From Desulfovibrio piger ATCC 29098 (GTDB taxonomy: Bacteria; Desulfobacterota; Desulfovibrionia; Desulfovibrionales; Desulfovibrionaceae), in contig NZ_DS996356.1 of the NCBI RefSeq assembly GCF_000156375.1, positions 12,052 through 51,293 of the forward strand: a DNA stretch of 39,242 bases, in the 5' to 3' direction. The notes beneath the pieces are model-generated. The model did not search any database and was not told the origin of the DNA. It worked only from the letters and a program-made list of their open reading frames with translations. This document shows positions 1 through 8,379 of the stretch, piece after piece (the stretch's first letter is position 1; the number at the start of each line of letters is the position of its first letter). The position numbers were made by a program, and so were the translations under genes.

Positions 1-549
1 CCGCGCGGCCTGCTCGTGCCCTGCCGCGGCCTGTTCGCTGGCGGCTGCCCGCGAAGCACTGGTGATTGCGGTTTGTGCGCTGCTTTGGGCGGTACCGGCG
101 CTTTTGGCGGCCTCATCCCGCGCCCGCAGCAGTTCCAGCGCCATGTCTTCCGGCGTCTCGTCACTGGTGGGGGGCAGGATGACCGCCCGCTGGAGTTGTT
201 CCAGCAGCTGCTGGCGTTCGGCCGTGGCCCTGTCGAGGCCCGTCTCGATGACTTCGGCATCGAAGCGGGTCCCGGACACCAGGTCGATCTGCTGCTCGAA
301 CGGCATGTTGCGGGTGATGGCCAGTTTCCAGCCCTCAGGCAGGGGCGCGCCGTCGTGGAGATAGGTCACGCTGCCGCCGTCGTCGTTCAGACGGGCCTTC
401 CAGCCACTGGCAGGCCGGCTGGTGCCGTCGGGGCCGGTCAGGGTCACGGACAGCTGGTCCGTTCCCCAGACTTTGAAGGAAAAGGGAAAATCCGTGGCCG
501 TACCGTTGCCTTCGAACAGGGCACGGCCGGGACTGTAGGGCATGGTCAT
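1..549 (-). CDS. Phage tail fibre protein, T7-type N-terminal domain (3' end cut by window edge)
   Basis: The first 183 codons are visible and the gene continues past the left edge. The start at 549 is preceded by GGAG five bases upstream; a second ATG at 543 is in frame. The N-terminus (MTMPYSPGRALFEGNG, then a beta-rich stretch with FPFSFKVW and later an ITRN motif) matches the adaptor domain found at the start of T7-like tail fibres, which attaches the fibre to the tail. From about residue 110 the protein becomes Ala/Gln/Glu-rich (AAKSAGTAQSSAQTAITSAS), which fits a coiled-coil shaft. The receptor-binding tip is not visible. It is the last gene seen in the late operon, 61 bases after the gp11-like gene. 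Confidence 0.75.
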   Translation of the reverse strand, partial: MTMPYSPGRALFEGNGTATDFPFSFKVWGTDQLSVTLTGPDGTSRPASGWKARLNDDGGSVTYLHDGAPLPEGWKLAITRNMPFEQQIDLVSGTRFDAEVIETGLDRATAERQQLLEQLQRAVILPPTSDETPEDMALELLRARDEAAKSAGTAQSSAQTAITSASRAAASEQAAAGHEQAAR

Positions 550-610
550 GCGAACTCCGGGAAAGGGGCGGACATGGAACCGCCGTACGGTGAAGGGCGG
601 ACAGGCGCCG

Positions 611-1174
611 TCAGCGGGCCTGCAACCAGCTGTCGGGCAGGGGCAGGGGACGGCGTTCACTGGCATCGGACTGTCGGGCCTGGGGCAGACTGGCGCTGTA
701 GAGCTGCTCCAGTTCCGCGATCTTCTGGCTGTTGCTCTTGAGCAGCGGCGCCGCCAGCAGGCAGGCCAGCTTGCGGGCCAGCATGTGGGCGAAAAGGTCG
801 TCGAACTGATGGCAATGGCGCACGTCTTCCGTATAGAGCAGCAGGGCCCGGCTGGCGCTGGTGAGCAGGATGGTGGCATCACCGGCGGGATCCCGTGCAA
901 GGCAAAAGGGACGGGGCAGCAGGCCTTCGTGCCGGACCTCGTGGGCCTTGAGGCAGGACTCGGGCAGGGCGTAGGCAAAGCGGTATTCCAGCTCGAATCC
1001 CGTGGGCAGGGCAAAGGCCCAGGGATAGTCCCGCAGGGCCTGCCGCCGGGCACTGTCCCAGTACAGGCGGCATTGCAGGGCCTCGGGCGTGTTCTCGTCT
1101 TCGGCGGCGATGCTGCGGGCGCCCAAAAAGCCCAGGGCCCGGTTCCAGATGGCTATCTGGGTCAGGGTATCCAT
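611..1174 (-). CDS. Tail tubular protein A-like (T7 gp11-like) protein
   Basis: The protein has 187 residues. It opens with MDTLTQIAIWNRALGFLGAR, followed by a region rich in charged residues and then YWDSARRQALRDYPWAFA. This pattern (an N-terminal 'N.AL..lG', then 'ar...L...pW.FA') is typical of T7 gp11-like tail tubular or adaptor proteins, which join the portal to the tail nozzle. I chose the ATG at 1174 because AAGGAAG lies four to five bases upstream; the frame is open further upstream but without a better ribosome site. The length agrees with the family (about 190 to 200 residues). The gene lies between the Bbp16-like remnant and the tail fibre, as expected for a tail assembly module. 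The assignment rests on motif memory rather than an alignment. Confidence 0.7.
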   Translation of the reverse strand: MDTLTQIAIWNRALGFLGARSIAAEDENTPEALQCRLYWDSARRQALRDYPWAFALPTGFELEYRFAYALPESCLKAHEVRHEGLLPRPFCLARDPAGDATILLTSASRALLLYTEDVRHCHQFDDLFAHMLARKLACLLAAPLLKSNSQKIAELEQLYSASLPQARQSDASERRPLPLPDSWLQAR

Positions 1175-1357
1175 ATGTCTTCCTTGTGATGGCATCAGGC
1201 AGGGGGACACGGCTGTGTCCTCCATGACCCGGGGCTGCGGGACAGCACAGCCGTCCCGCTCCCCGGAAGGGAATGATCCTTGTCTGACGGTCGCGGACAT
1301 GGACCTGTACGGATGGCCGGACATCACGAGGGCCCGGTTCCATCCCGTTCAAAAGGG

Positions 1358-1779
1358 CTAGCGCACGCGCAGTTCCTTTTCGTAGGGGAAGTCCTCCTCG
1401 CGCAGCAGGGCCGCGAAGACATGCCCGTCATGGCTGCCGCTCCCGGACGGGGCCAGCTTGAGACGCAGCCAGCTCTTGCGCACGGCCTGGGGCACGAAGC
1501 GCCAGCCCAGGCGGGCGCCTTCGCCCAGCTCTTCCCCCGGGACGCTGATGGCGGCGCCGGGCACGTCCTGCCATTCGCCATCGGCGCTGTCGGCCTCCTG
1601 CAGGGTCAGATCCAGCGAGGTGGTCTGTTCTTTGGCGAAGCCCCTGGTCACGGAGATGCGCAGCGGCATGGGCTCCATGCGGCCGGGCAGGCGCAGGGCC
1701 GTGAGGGCACAGCCTTGCCGGTGCTTTCGGCACTCAGGGGGCCTTCGAAAAGGATGCAATGACTGTCGATGATGGCCAT
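1358..1779 (-). pseudogene. Bbp16-like phage structural protein, broken by a -1 frameshift near 1705-1711
   Basis: The start is clear: AAGGAGG lies just before the ATG at 1779, giving MAIIDSHCILFEGPLSAE and then STGKAV. That frame soon leaves the conserved sequence and stops. The following sequence (ALTALRLPGRMEPMPLRISV through to KELRVR, ending at 1358) is in another frame and has no ribosome site of its own. The span is 422 bases, one short of a multiple of three. Adding one base near 1705-1711 (for instance reading GTG GCC) would join the halves into a protein of about 140 residues, a normal size for Bbp16-type proteins that sit beside the major capsid gene. I see no slippery heptamer there, so a real mutation or sequence error is likelier than programmed frameshifting. 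Confidence 0.65.
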
Positions 1780-2002
1780 GAAACCTCCTTGTTTCCTGAA
1801 AAAAATGCATGGGGATCGACCGGATGGCGGTCGTGCGGAGAGAAGAGAGACGGCGCCGGAAAGCATGCTCCGGATAACCAGAAAGCGAGAAGGAGACGAC
1901 GCGCCTCCGGTGTCACCGTGCGGCTCTCTGCGGGCAGTGCCGGGGGCAGGATCCCGGCGGCAGCGGTGGTGCAGGATCGTCCCTTCTCGTGGACAGGGCC
2001 GC

Positions 2003-2989
2003 CTAGATGGAGGCCTCGTCCGAGGCGATGGCATCGCACTGGCGCACAGGGCGGCCGTGCAGCACGGGCACGGCCTTGGCATCGAAGAATTCGCCGTAGT
2101 GCAGCTGCACCTGCCCGGCATCGGAGTTCTGGAGTTCCAGCGCGGTGAGCACATCGGCGTTGGCGTACCAGACGGCTTTCTGGCGCAGATGCTGGGGCAT
2201 GCGGTTCTTGGCTTCGATGGTCAGCTTCTGCAGGTCCACGAAACCTTCCTCGCCCTTTCGCTTGCCCAGCGCGGCCACGGGCACGTTGGCGATGCGCACC
2301 ACCCCGCGCCAGTCGCGCACGGCCAGACCGCAGCGCCAGTTGTATTTGTCGCCCGTGACCTGATATTTGCGGCCGTTATCGTCCTGCGCCATGTAGGTCT
2401 TGAGGTCTTCGTGGGAAAGGCCGCCGCGGCTGCCCTTGGGGTAGATGCCGTGCACGGACTGCGGTCCCCAGGAGACCAGCCAGAGCGACGTGCAGCCGCC
2501 GTCGCGGCCACCGGCATCCAGCACGTTCTCGGCATCGCTGGCCGGGTAGCGCATGGCCAGACCGTTGAATTCGTCGGGGTTGCGGTTGCTGTCGCCGTAG
2601 AACAGGGTGCGGGCCACCTTCTGGCGCATGGCCTCGGCAAAGGCGATGCCCTCGCTCATGCGGAAGGAGCGGTCGCGGTCGCCGTACAGGCGGATCTCTT
2701 CCACATCCAGTTCCATGATGGCCTCAAGGATGCCGCAGCCTTCCTTGACCTGGGTCCATTGGGACTTGGCGGGCGGCGTGCCCTGATAGAGGCGGCGCCA
2801 GTACACGGCGGGCAGGCCGGTACGGATGCGCGTCAGATGGCCGTCGGACTGGTTGGCTTCCATCCAGGGCACGTCATCCATGATGTCGTTGGTCTTGTTC
2901 ATCAGCTCGATGATCTGACCGGCCTTGTCGCCGCGATAGAACTGTTCCATTTCGGCCAGCGTGGCCACGAAACCCAGAGTGGCGGACAT
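2003..2989 (-). CDS. Phage major capsid protein (BPP-1/podovirus type)
   Basis: The protein has 328 residues and starts MSATLGFVATLAEMEQFYRG after a strong AAGGAG site. It carries features typical of the BPP-1-like coat family: an N-terminal segment with 'NDIMDDVPWMEAN', then 'RTGLPAVYWRRLYQG', then a central region with FYGDSNRNPDEFNGLA and YPASD. The size fits an HK97-fold coat protein. Neighbours support this: the scaffold, Bbp19-like and portal genes precede it in the transcript and the Bbp16-like gene follows. It is flanked by unusually long gaps (332 bases before it, 223 after), perhaps holding separate transcription or processing signals for high expression. Confidence 0.85.
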   Translation of the reverse strand: MSATLGFVATLAEMEQFYRGDKAGQIIELMNKTNDIMDDVPWMEANQSDGHLTRIRTGLPAVYWRRLYQGTPPAKSQWTQVKEGCGILEAIMELDVEEIRLYGDRDRSFRMSEGIAFAEAMRQKVARTLFYGDSNRNPDEFNGLAMRYPASDAENVLDAGGRDGGCTSLWLVSWGPQSVHGIYPKGSRGGLSHEDLKTYMAQDDNGRKYQVTGDKYNWRCGLAVRDWRGVVRIANVPVAALGKRKGEEGFVDLQKLTIEAKNRMPQHLRQKAVWYANADVLTALELQNSDAGQVQLHYGEFFDAKAVPVLHGRPVRQCDAIASDEASI

Positions 2990-3321
2990 GAGATCTCCTT
3001 GGAAAAGGTGGTCGGTGAGGGGCCGTCATGGGCCCGGTATGCAAGGATGGAAAGAAGGAACGCTGTTGGGGCTGGCCCGGGCTGTGCAGCGCAGGACAGG
3101 CGGGGGAAAAGCAGGACAGAAGCCCTGCGGACGGGAGTCAGGAGCGGCCTCGGCCCGGGACGTCTGGCCGCCATGAGTGCGGCAAGGCAGATGTCCCAAC
3201 GGAGCGGAGCGTTTTTGTCCCGGATCGGCGAGGCAGGCTGGGATCTCTTTCTCCCGGCTCCCTGCCCCCTGCGACCCGGGACAGGGCACGCTCATGAAGG
3301 CAGCGCCCGCGCCCGGCGCCG
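2990..3321. other. Non-coding gap between scaffold and capsid genes
   Basis: These 332 bases are long for a phage late operon. No open frame here has a plausible start and phage-like sequence. On the minus strand the last bases carry the capsid gene's AAGGAG. I see GC-rich inverted stretches but no clear terminator with a T-run. It may hold an extra promoter for the capsid gene or be the remains of a lost small gene. Confidence 0.4.
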
Positions 3322-3870
3322 TCAGGAGCGCTGCGAGCTCCAGCCCGCGTACATGCGCTCTTCCAGGGGCGGCAGGCTGCCGCCGCCTTCGCTGCCGGGC
3401 AGGCTGTCTTCCAGCAGACTGTCGGCCAGACGATTGAAAAAGCGCAGCACGGCCGGATGGTTGCCGTAGCCGCTTTCTTCCAGCAGCCGGCCGATGCTCT
3501 TGTCCGTGTCGAAGCGGTCCAGGGCCAGCTGGGCCCGGGCCACGGTGGCGGACAGATGCTCGCCGCCCAGCTGCGGATCGTCGGCCACTTCCTGCCGCCA
3601 CTGTTCCACCTGCTGCTGCCAGCGGGCACGGCGCAGAGCGTCGGTCTGGCGCAGATGGGCCTCCAGCCGGGCGGCGTCATCGGAGGGCCGGTTTTCCTGT
3701 CCCTCGGCGGGAGCCTGGCCGGGGGCGGCAGGCCGGCCTTCTTCCGGGCCGCTGCCCAGCAGGGGCGCCGCCGGGGGCGTCCCTCCTTCGTCGGCGGGCA
3801 GGCCGTAGAGACCGCTTTCCGGCCGGGGGGCCATGCCGCCTTCGTCAAAGATCGGTTCAGTTTCGGGCAT
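3322..3870 (-). CDS. Phage capsid scaffold-like protein
   Basis: The protein has 182 residues. The first 80 or so are acidic and rich in Pro, Gly and Ala and probably disordered. The rest is helical, with DPQLGGEHLSATVARAQLAL, then a 'LDRF' stretch, and later ESGYGNHPAVLRFFNRLADS. The 'DP..GG......t...A..ald.f' and 'tGlGnhP.l.rff...' pattern is characteristic of the C-terminal region of scaffold or prohead assembly proteins in T7/BPP-1-like phages. These chaperone capsid assembly and leave before DNA packaging. I chose the ATG at 3870 because AGGAGG sits six bases upstream; an ATG directly before it (3873) is too close. The gene overlaps the end of the Bbp19-like gene by 14 bases, which suggests translational coupling. 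Confidence 0.75.
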   Translation of the reverse strand: MPETEPIFDEGGMAPRPESGLYGLPADEGGTPPAAPLLGSGPEEGRPAAPGQAPAEGQENRPSDDAARLEAHLRQTDALRRARWQQQVEQWRQEVADDPQLGGEHLSATVARAQLALDRFDTDKSIGRLLEESGYGNHPAVLRFFNRLADSLLEDSLPGSEGGGSLPPLEERMYAGWSSQRS

Positions 3871-4180
3871 CATCTTCCTCCTGTGTCAGAAAAAGTCGGG
3901 GCAGGTGGGAGGGATCGGCCTCCTGCAAAAGACGCAGCACAGCCACGCCCACATGGCGGCGGCCCTCCTCCCAGTAGATCTGTCCGGCCGGGGTCTCCGG
4001 GCCCGGACAGGCGGCGGTGAAGCAGAGCCCGGCCTGCAGCAGCCAGCGCAGCAGGTCGCGTCCTTCCGCCGAGGCCATGAGCCCGTCCACGGCCCGGCAC
4101 AATCCGGCCCGCCAGCGCTGCCGTGCCGGGGAAACGGGGGCAGTGTTCCCGGCGGGAAAAAGCTGGTCATCGTGCATCAT
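3857..4180 (-). CDS. Bbp19-like phage protein
   Basis: The protein has 107 residues. It contains GRDLLRWLLQAGLCFTA, a spacer, then QIYWEEGRRHVGVAVLRLLQ. This matches the short Bbp19-type domain, in which a helical 'g..vl..ll...g.f' stretch is followed by 'a...eGrR.vgl.il..l'. The domain occurs in small proteins between portal and scaffold genes in BPP-1-like phages, and its molecular role is not established. GGAGGAGAGC before the ATG at 4180 fixes the start. The gene overlaps the portal gene upstream and the scaffold gene downstream by 14 bases each, so the three are probably translated together. Confidence 0.7.
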   Translation of the reverse strand: MMHDDQLFPAGNTAPVSPARQRWRAGLCRAVDGLMASAEGRDLLRWLLQAGLCFTAACPGPETPAGQIYWEEGRRHVGVAVLRLLQEADPSHLPRLFLTQEEDDARN

Positions 4181-6002
4181 GCTCTCCTCCCGGGGGCGGC
4201 ATCGTGCCGCCCGGCTGCGGCCGCAGGGCGGGGGAAGCCCCGGCGGCCAGGTTGGCCAGCACCTGCAGGACGGAGCTTTTTTCCCCTTCCACGGTCAGGT
4301 CGCTGTCGGCCAGGGTGTGGCCCAGGTCGGCGGCCTTCTGCAGCAGGGCCAGTTGCTGTTCCGTCTGCCGCGCCTCCTCGCGTCCGGCCCGCAGTCGGGC
4401 CCGTTCCTCGCGGGGGCGGGTCAGGTTCACGGGCAGGCCGAGGCTCTCGGCATAATTGTCCAGCAGGTTGTCCACATCCACGCTGTCCAGGGCTTCGGGC
4501 CAGGCCGAGGCCGCCTTGAGGGTCAGGGCCAGATACTGGTCCGTGGCGCTGATGCCCACCAGCTTCTGGGCCTGTGCCAGCAGGGAGACGAATTCCACCT
4601 TGAGGTGGCGTCCGCTCAGTTCCGGCGGGCAGGGGGGCAGCATGTCCAGGGCCAGCATGAGCCGGAAGGTGCGGTCGATGAGCGGGATCAGCAGTTCGTC
4701 GTGCAGGCGTTCCAGCACGGGGCCGATGAGCAGCAGCTTCTCTTCCTCGCGGGCGGCGATCTCGCTGGCCGTGACCTTGCTGCGGCCTTCCAGGATCAGG
4801 CGGAACAGATCGTTGTAGAGCCCGGCCCGTATCTGCTGCTGCACGGCTTCCATGGCGGAGCGCGCCTGGGCCAGGTCGGGCTTGACCTGCAGCAGGGGCG
4901 TGGCCACGGGCTGGTTCTGACCGGGCAGGCTGTCCACGAAATTGATGCCGCCGGGCGTCAGGTCGAGCCCCACGGAGCGCAGGCCCGCATGGACGCTCAT
5001 GGGCGGATCCACGGCCTTGTGGATGGCCTTGAGCGTGGTGATGCCCATCTGCTGCAGCATGCGGCAGTCGGGCAGGGCATCCATGGCGGGCGAACGGCCA
5101 TAGACATCATTGGCCGCCACGTCCCAGCGCGGGCCGAAACCGGGAAAGCCCATAAAGCCGGATTCCTTCAGGGGCACGACCTGTCCTTCCCGGCCTTCCA
5201 GCCAGTAGACCGAGGCCCAGGGCATGTGGCATGGCCCCGCCAGCCGGGGCCGGCGTTCCGTGCGCGGCAGCACGGCATGGATGACCGCATGGCGTTGGTC
5301 CGGCGTGCGCCGGGCCGCCAGACGCAGGTTCTCCGGCAGGGCCTCCGGACCGAAGCTCTGCACCATCTGGCGCAGGCTCATGTGCATGCGGTGGAAGACC
5401 GTATCCACCCGCCGGGCCGCGTCCGTATCCAGTACGTACTGTCCGGCGCAGAGCGGCACGAAGCGGAAGCCGTGGCGCAGGTCGGCCAGCTCGAAGACGA
5501 AAGCCGTGCCGAAGGTCCCCAGCTCCGCATAGATGGTGTGCATGGCGTTGTAGAAATTGCAGCGCTGCAGCACCACGCGCATGCGGGCTTCCACCTCATC
5601 CAGATAGCGCTGGCCCGCGTGGCTGCGTGAAAGGTCGGGGTCGTCCAGGGCCAGCCGGAACCAGGGCCGGGCCGGGCTTGTCATGCCGCCCTGCAGACCG
5701 GCGGCCAGGGTCCGCATGGCCAGGATGCCCGTGGCATCCACCAGCGAGCGGTTGAGCAGGGGGCGGTCGTCCAGGCTGTCGTCGGTACGGAAACGGGTGG
5801 GCAGAAAGTGCTCGGCCAGGCTCTCCCAGGCAGTGTCCCAGGGCGAACGCCGTTCCAGCAGGGCCCGGTAACGACGGGCCAGGGCCGGGACACGCAGGGC
5901 AAGACGCTCTTCGGTTTCCGGGCGTTCCGTCGCGGGAGCCGGGGCCCCCTGATGTCCTGCTCCGAGCAGGGCGCGCATCGCGGGGCGCTGTGCCGGGCGC
6001 AT
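4167..6002 (-). CDS. Portal / head-to-tail connector protein (T7 gp8-like)
   Basis: The 611-residue protein is the portal ring subunit through which DNA enters the capsid. Supporting stretches are LARRYRALLERRSPWDTAWE near residue 40, then FLPTR, then NRSLVDATGILAMRTLAAGL followed by QGGMTSPARPWF. Together with NAMHTIYAELGTFGTAF and DVYGRSPAMDALPDCRMLQQ these are hallmarks of the Head-tail_con family. After about residue 530 the C-terminus is charged and helical. The length is in the usual 500 to 700 range. The ATG at 6002 comes one base after the preceding gene's stop, which suggests coupling because the upstream ribosome site is weak; a second ATG eight codons later is an alternative start. 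Confidence 0.9.
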   Translation of the reverse strand: MRPAQRPAMRALLGAGHQGAPAPATERPETEERLALRVPALARRYRALLERRSPWDTAWESLAEHFLPTRFRTDDSLDDRPLLNRSLVDATGILAMRTLAAGLQGGMTSPARPWFRLALDDPDLSRSHAGQRYLDEVEARMRVVLQRCNFYNAMHTIYAELGTFGTAFVFELADLRHGFRFVPLCAGQYVLDTDAARRVDTVFHRMHMSLRQMVQSFGPEALPENLRLAARRTPDQRHAVIHAVLPRTERRPRLAGPCHMPWASVYWLEGREGQVVPLKESGFMGFPGFGPRWDVAANDVYGRSPAMDALPDCRMLQQMGITTLKAIHKAVDPPMSVHAGLRSVGLDLTPGGINFVDSLPGQNQPVATPLLQVKPDLAQARSAMEAVQQQIRAGLYNDLFRLILEGRSKVTASEIAAREEEKLLLIGPVLERLHDELLIPLIDRTFRLMLALDMLPPCPPELSGRHLKVEFVSLLAQAQKLVGISATDQYLALTLKAASAWPEALDSVDVDNLLDNYAESLGLPVNLTRPREERARLRAGREEARQTEQQLALLQKAADLGHTLADSDLTVEGEKSSVLQVLANLAAGASPALRPQPGGTMPPPGGEHDAR

Positions 6003-6003
6003 A

Positions 6004-6213
6004 CTATTGCCCCAGCAGGGTCTTGCCGCGGTTCTCCTGCGAGGCCAGCGGCGTGGTGTGGATGGAGGCCCGGATGCCCGCGGCCTTGCTGGCCTTGTCC
6101 TTCTGGTTCTGGCGGGCGGCCGTGGCCGCCTCGGTGACGGGTTTGGGGGTGGCCGCCTTGGGAGCGGGCCGGACTTCCGGTACGCTGGGGCTGGAGGATC
6201 CTCCGAATCCCAT
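6004..6213 (-). CDS. Small phage protein upstream of portal
   Basis: The protein has 69 residues and starts MGFGGSSSPSVPEVRPAPK, with AGGAGG before the ATG at 6213. It is rich in Ala, Pro, Lys and Thr and lacks a membrane segment, so it is probably unstructured. The C-terminus ends ENRGKTLLGQ; a 'G..TLLG' ending is common in small proteins encoded just before podovirus portal genes, some of which are virion or tail assembly factors of the T7 gp7.3 type. That role is a guess from position. The frame is open further upstream but only this start has a good ribosome site. Confidence 0.55.
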   Translation of the reverse strand: MGFGGSSSPSVPEVRPAPKAATPKPVTEAATAARQNQKDKASKAAGIRASIHTTPLASQENRGKTLLGQ

Positions 6214-6239
6214 ATGTCCTCCTTGGGGATGAAGGTTGT

Positions 6240-6818
6240 TTACTGGGTGGCTCTGTGACAGGATGGAGAGTTTTTTATGGCGCGGGCCAGTGTTTCGGGT
6301 GTGCAGAGCAGCTGGATGCCGTCCACATGGATGCGGCGCCGGGCCAGCCAGCAGGCGTCGGGCAGGCGTCCCGTGATGACGAAGCCGCAATCCGTGGCCA
6401 GACGCCGGGCATGGCGGTTGCTGACCGGGCACAGGCCCCAGAGCGCGCTGGTCTCCGTATGCCGGAAGACCCAGCGGAAGGCGGCGCGGGCCAGCGGCAC
6501 GGCCAGCGGAAAAGCCGGGCGGAAGACCGTGAAGTCGAATTCCCGGATCTGTCCCCGCCAGGGACTGAACAGCCCGCAGGCCAGGGCCGTACCGTCAGGG
6601 GCCGTGGCCTGCAGGAGCAGGCGGCCGGGAGCACTGACCAGACGCAGCCAGTCGTCTTCCCGGGGATGGGCCCAGGCGTACATGGCACAGCCCGTGAGCC
6701 CTTCCCGGCACATGCGGGCGAAGAGGGCTTTCCGGCCCGCATCGTCCCGGACAGCTTCCAGAAGGAAAGCGTCCCGCACGTCGGTCTGGTCGCAGGGCTG
6801 TGTATTCGTGTGTTCCAT
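6240..6818 (-). CDS. GNAT-like phage protein (DUF2824-like)
   Basis: The protein has 192 residues. The second half reads like a GNAT acyltransferase fold: a beta strand with LLQATAPDGTALACGLF, then FDFTVFRPAFPLAVPLARAA, then CPVSNRHARRLATDCGFVIT, which corresponds to the acetyl-CoA-proximal 'N..a..l....GF...G' motif. Similar GNAT-fold proteins are encoded between terminase and portal genes in several podoviruses; their substrate is unknown. The ATG at 6818 is preceded by AGGAG. The first 224 bases also encode the terminase C-terminus in another frame, so one of the two reading frames there is probably not under normal selection. Confidence 0.6.
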   Translation of the reverse strand: MEHTNTQPCDQTDVRDAFLLEAVRDDAGRKALFARMCREGLTGCAMYAWAHPREDDWLRLVSAPGRLLLQATAPDGTALACGLFSPWRGQIREFDFTVFRPAFPLAVPLARAAFRWVFRHTETSALWGLCPVSNRHARRLATDCGFVITGRLPDACWLARRRIHVDGIQLLCTPETLARAIKNSPSCHRATQ

Positions 6819-8103
6819 GCGGGCTCCTGTTGTTTCCGGTATTGCCGGGGTGGGTGAGCGCGGGGCCATCGGCGGCGTGGCTGGAGCCGTCATGCAGCGG
6901 GCCGGAGGAGAACTGTTCCTGCCGGGGCCGCCATTGCCGCCGGTAGGAGCGCAGGGCCGCCAGTCCGGCGGCACAGTGACGGCTGTCGAACCAGAGCCGG
7001 GGCAAGGCGCGGCGCACGGCATCGATGCCGTCGGCCAGCGGCAGGGACGGCGCGATGTCGAAACGGATGCCCAGACGGGCGGCGCTTTCCAGACGGCTCT
7101 GGCCCGTGCCCAGTTCCCGTACCCGGATGTCGTGCGGGGCCAGATGACGGCCGTAGCAAAAGCCGCGTCCCGCAAGGCCGTCGGTCGTGGCCGTTCCTTC
7201 CGGCCGGGCCTTGGCGCCCAGCACGGCCGCGTAATGGGCCAGGCCCTCGCCGCTGGCTTCGTAATAGTCCAGCATACGCCAGGTACCGGAGGGTTCCACC
7301 TGGAAGAACCAGATGGCCGTGGCGTCATCCATGCCCAGGTCCCAGGCCGTATGCACGGGCAGATCGGGGCTCACCGGCAGGGGGCAGATGCGTCCCGCCA
7401 GATCGGCGGCATCCAGCTGGGCGGCATAGTAGGCCCCGCGCACGGCGGCGGCGAAGGAACACTCGAATTCCTGCTGGTACTCGGCCTCGCTCATGCCGCT
7501 GCGGGCGGCATCCAGTTCGGCCTGCGGCAGATAGCCTGTCTGCGAGGCCGGGAAGCGGAAGCGTGACCAGCCCTCCGCCGCTCCCAGGCTGCCCGCCAGC
7601 TGCCAGACATCGTGCAGCAGGTTGTCGCAGCCCTTGGGCGTGCCGCAAAACAGGGCCCGTCCCCGCCGATCGGCCAGCGCGGGACGCAGGATCTGGCTCC
7701 AGACCTCGCGGGGGATGTCGGCGGGCTCGTCCAGCACCAGATCGTCCAGATACAGGCCGCGCAGGGCCTGGGCATTGTCCGTGCCGTACAGGCGGATGCG
7801 CGCGCCGTTGGGCAGGTCACAGCGCAATTCGCCTTCGTGGAAGCGGGTGCCGGGGATGACGCCCGCAAAATGCCGCAGATAGTCCCAGGCCACGGCCTTG
7901 GCCTGTCCCAGATAGGGAGCGGCGTAGGCGGCGCGCCAGTCCGTCCGCGAGGTACGCAGGGCCGCCCGCAGGAGATCGTTGACGGCAGCCACGGTCTTGC
8001 CGAAACGGCGGTGGCAGAGCAGCACGCAAAAGCGGGTGCGCTGCTGGTGGAAGCGCCATTGCAGCGGGCGCGGCGCATAGGGGATGATGCAGGGCGTTTC
8101 CAT
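6595..8103 (-). CDS. Terminase large subunit with abnormal C-terminal extension
   Basis: The protein is the ATP-driven packaging motor and headful nuclease (502 residues from the ATG at 8103; a TTG at 8124 is possible). Visible motifs are a Walker A-like CHRRFGKT near residue 32, Walker B DLVLDEPAD, a coupling stretch LFCGTPKG, and the nuclease acidic residues in VHTAWDLGMDD and in a later DSRHC. Homologues of this type usually end shortly after a 'HD.SSHaADal' motif. Here HDGSSHAADGPAL appears at about residue 410 and the frame then runs on for some 80 more residues with unconvincing composition, through 224 bases of the GNAT-like gene. A small indel that removed the original stop would explain this. 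Confidence 0.85.
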   Translation of the reverse strand: METPCIIPYAPRPLQWRFHQQRTRFCVLLCHRRFGKTVAAVNDLLRAALRTSRTDWRAAYAAPYLGQAKAVAWDYLRHFAGVIPGTRFHEGELRCDLPNGARIRLYGTDNAQALRGLYLDDLVLDEPADIPREVWSQILRPALADRRGRALFCGTPKGCDNLLHDVWQLAGSLGAAEGWSRFRFPASQTGYLPQAELDAARSGMSEAEYQQEFECSFAAAVRGAYYAAQLDAADLAGRICPLPVSPDLPVHTAWDLGMDDATAIWFFQVEPSGTWRMLDYYEASGEGLAHYAAVLGAKARPEGTATTDGLAGRGFCYGRHLAPHDIRVRELGTGQSRLESAARLGIRFDIAPSLPLADGIDAVRRALPRLWFDSRHCAAGLAALRSYRRQWRPRQEQFSSGPLHDGSSHAADGPALTHPGNTGNNRSPHGTHEYTALRPDRRAGRFPSGSCPGRCGPESPLRPHVPGRAHGLCHVRLGPSPGRRLAASGQCSRPPAPAGHGP

Positions 8104-8127
8104 GTCGGTCTCGGCGGGATTCAAAGG

Positions 8128-8379
8128 TTACGGAGGGCCATTTTCCGGCTCTTGTCCGGCCCAGATGACGCGCAGGGGCGCGGGGGATTTCCGGTCGCCG
8201 TCCTGTGACGTGCCCTCCTGCTCCAGCGTGCGGGCAAGGGCGTGCAGCTCCTTGATCTCTTTGACGATATCGATGCTTTTTTCCGAGACATCGGCAGTGT
8301 CGAGGTGTTGGGTCAGGCGTTGCAGGCGTTCGTGCAGGGCTTTTTCCAGCGGGCTTTTCCGGTGGCGGCGTACCGGCAT
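8128..8379 (-). CDS. Probable terminase small subunit / packaging protein
   Basis: The protein has 83 residues, MPVRRHRKSPLEKALHERL onward, with a basic N-terminus, two predicted helices (including KSIDIVKEIKELHALARTLE) and a C-terminus ending RVIWAGQEPENGPP. Its place directly before the large terminase and its small helical make-up suggest the small terminase subunit, which recognises phage DNA. GGAGG precedes the ATG. The stop of the preceding gene overlaps the start (TGATG), so translation is probably coupled. I could not see a clear HTH, so the assignment rests mainly on position. Confidence 0.5.
   Translation of the reverse strand: MPVRRHRKSPLEKALHERLQRLTQHLDTADVSEKSIDIVKEIKELHALARTLEQEGTSQDGDRKSPAPLRVIWAGQEPENGPP

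Noticed and set aside
1705..1715. Programmed frameshift in the Bbp16-like gene, like T7 10A/10B
   Set aside because: No slippery sequence or downstream structure seen, and the frame break is near the N-terminus, not the C-terminus.
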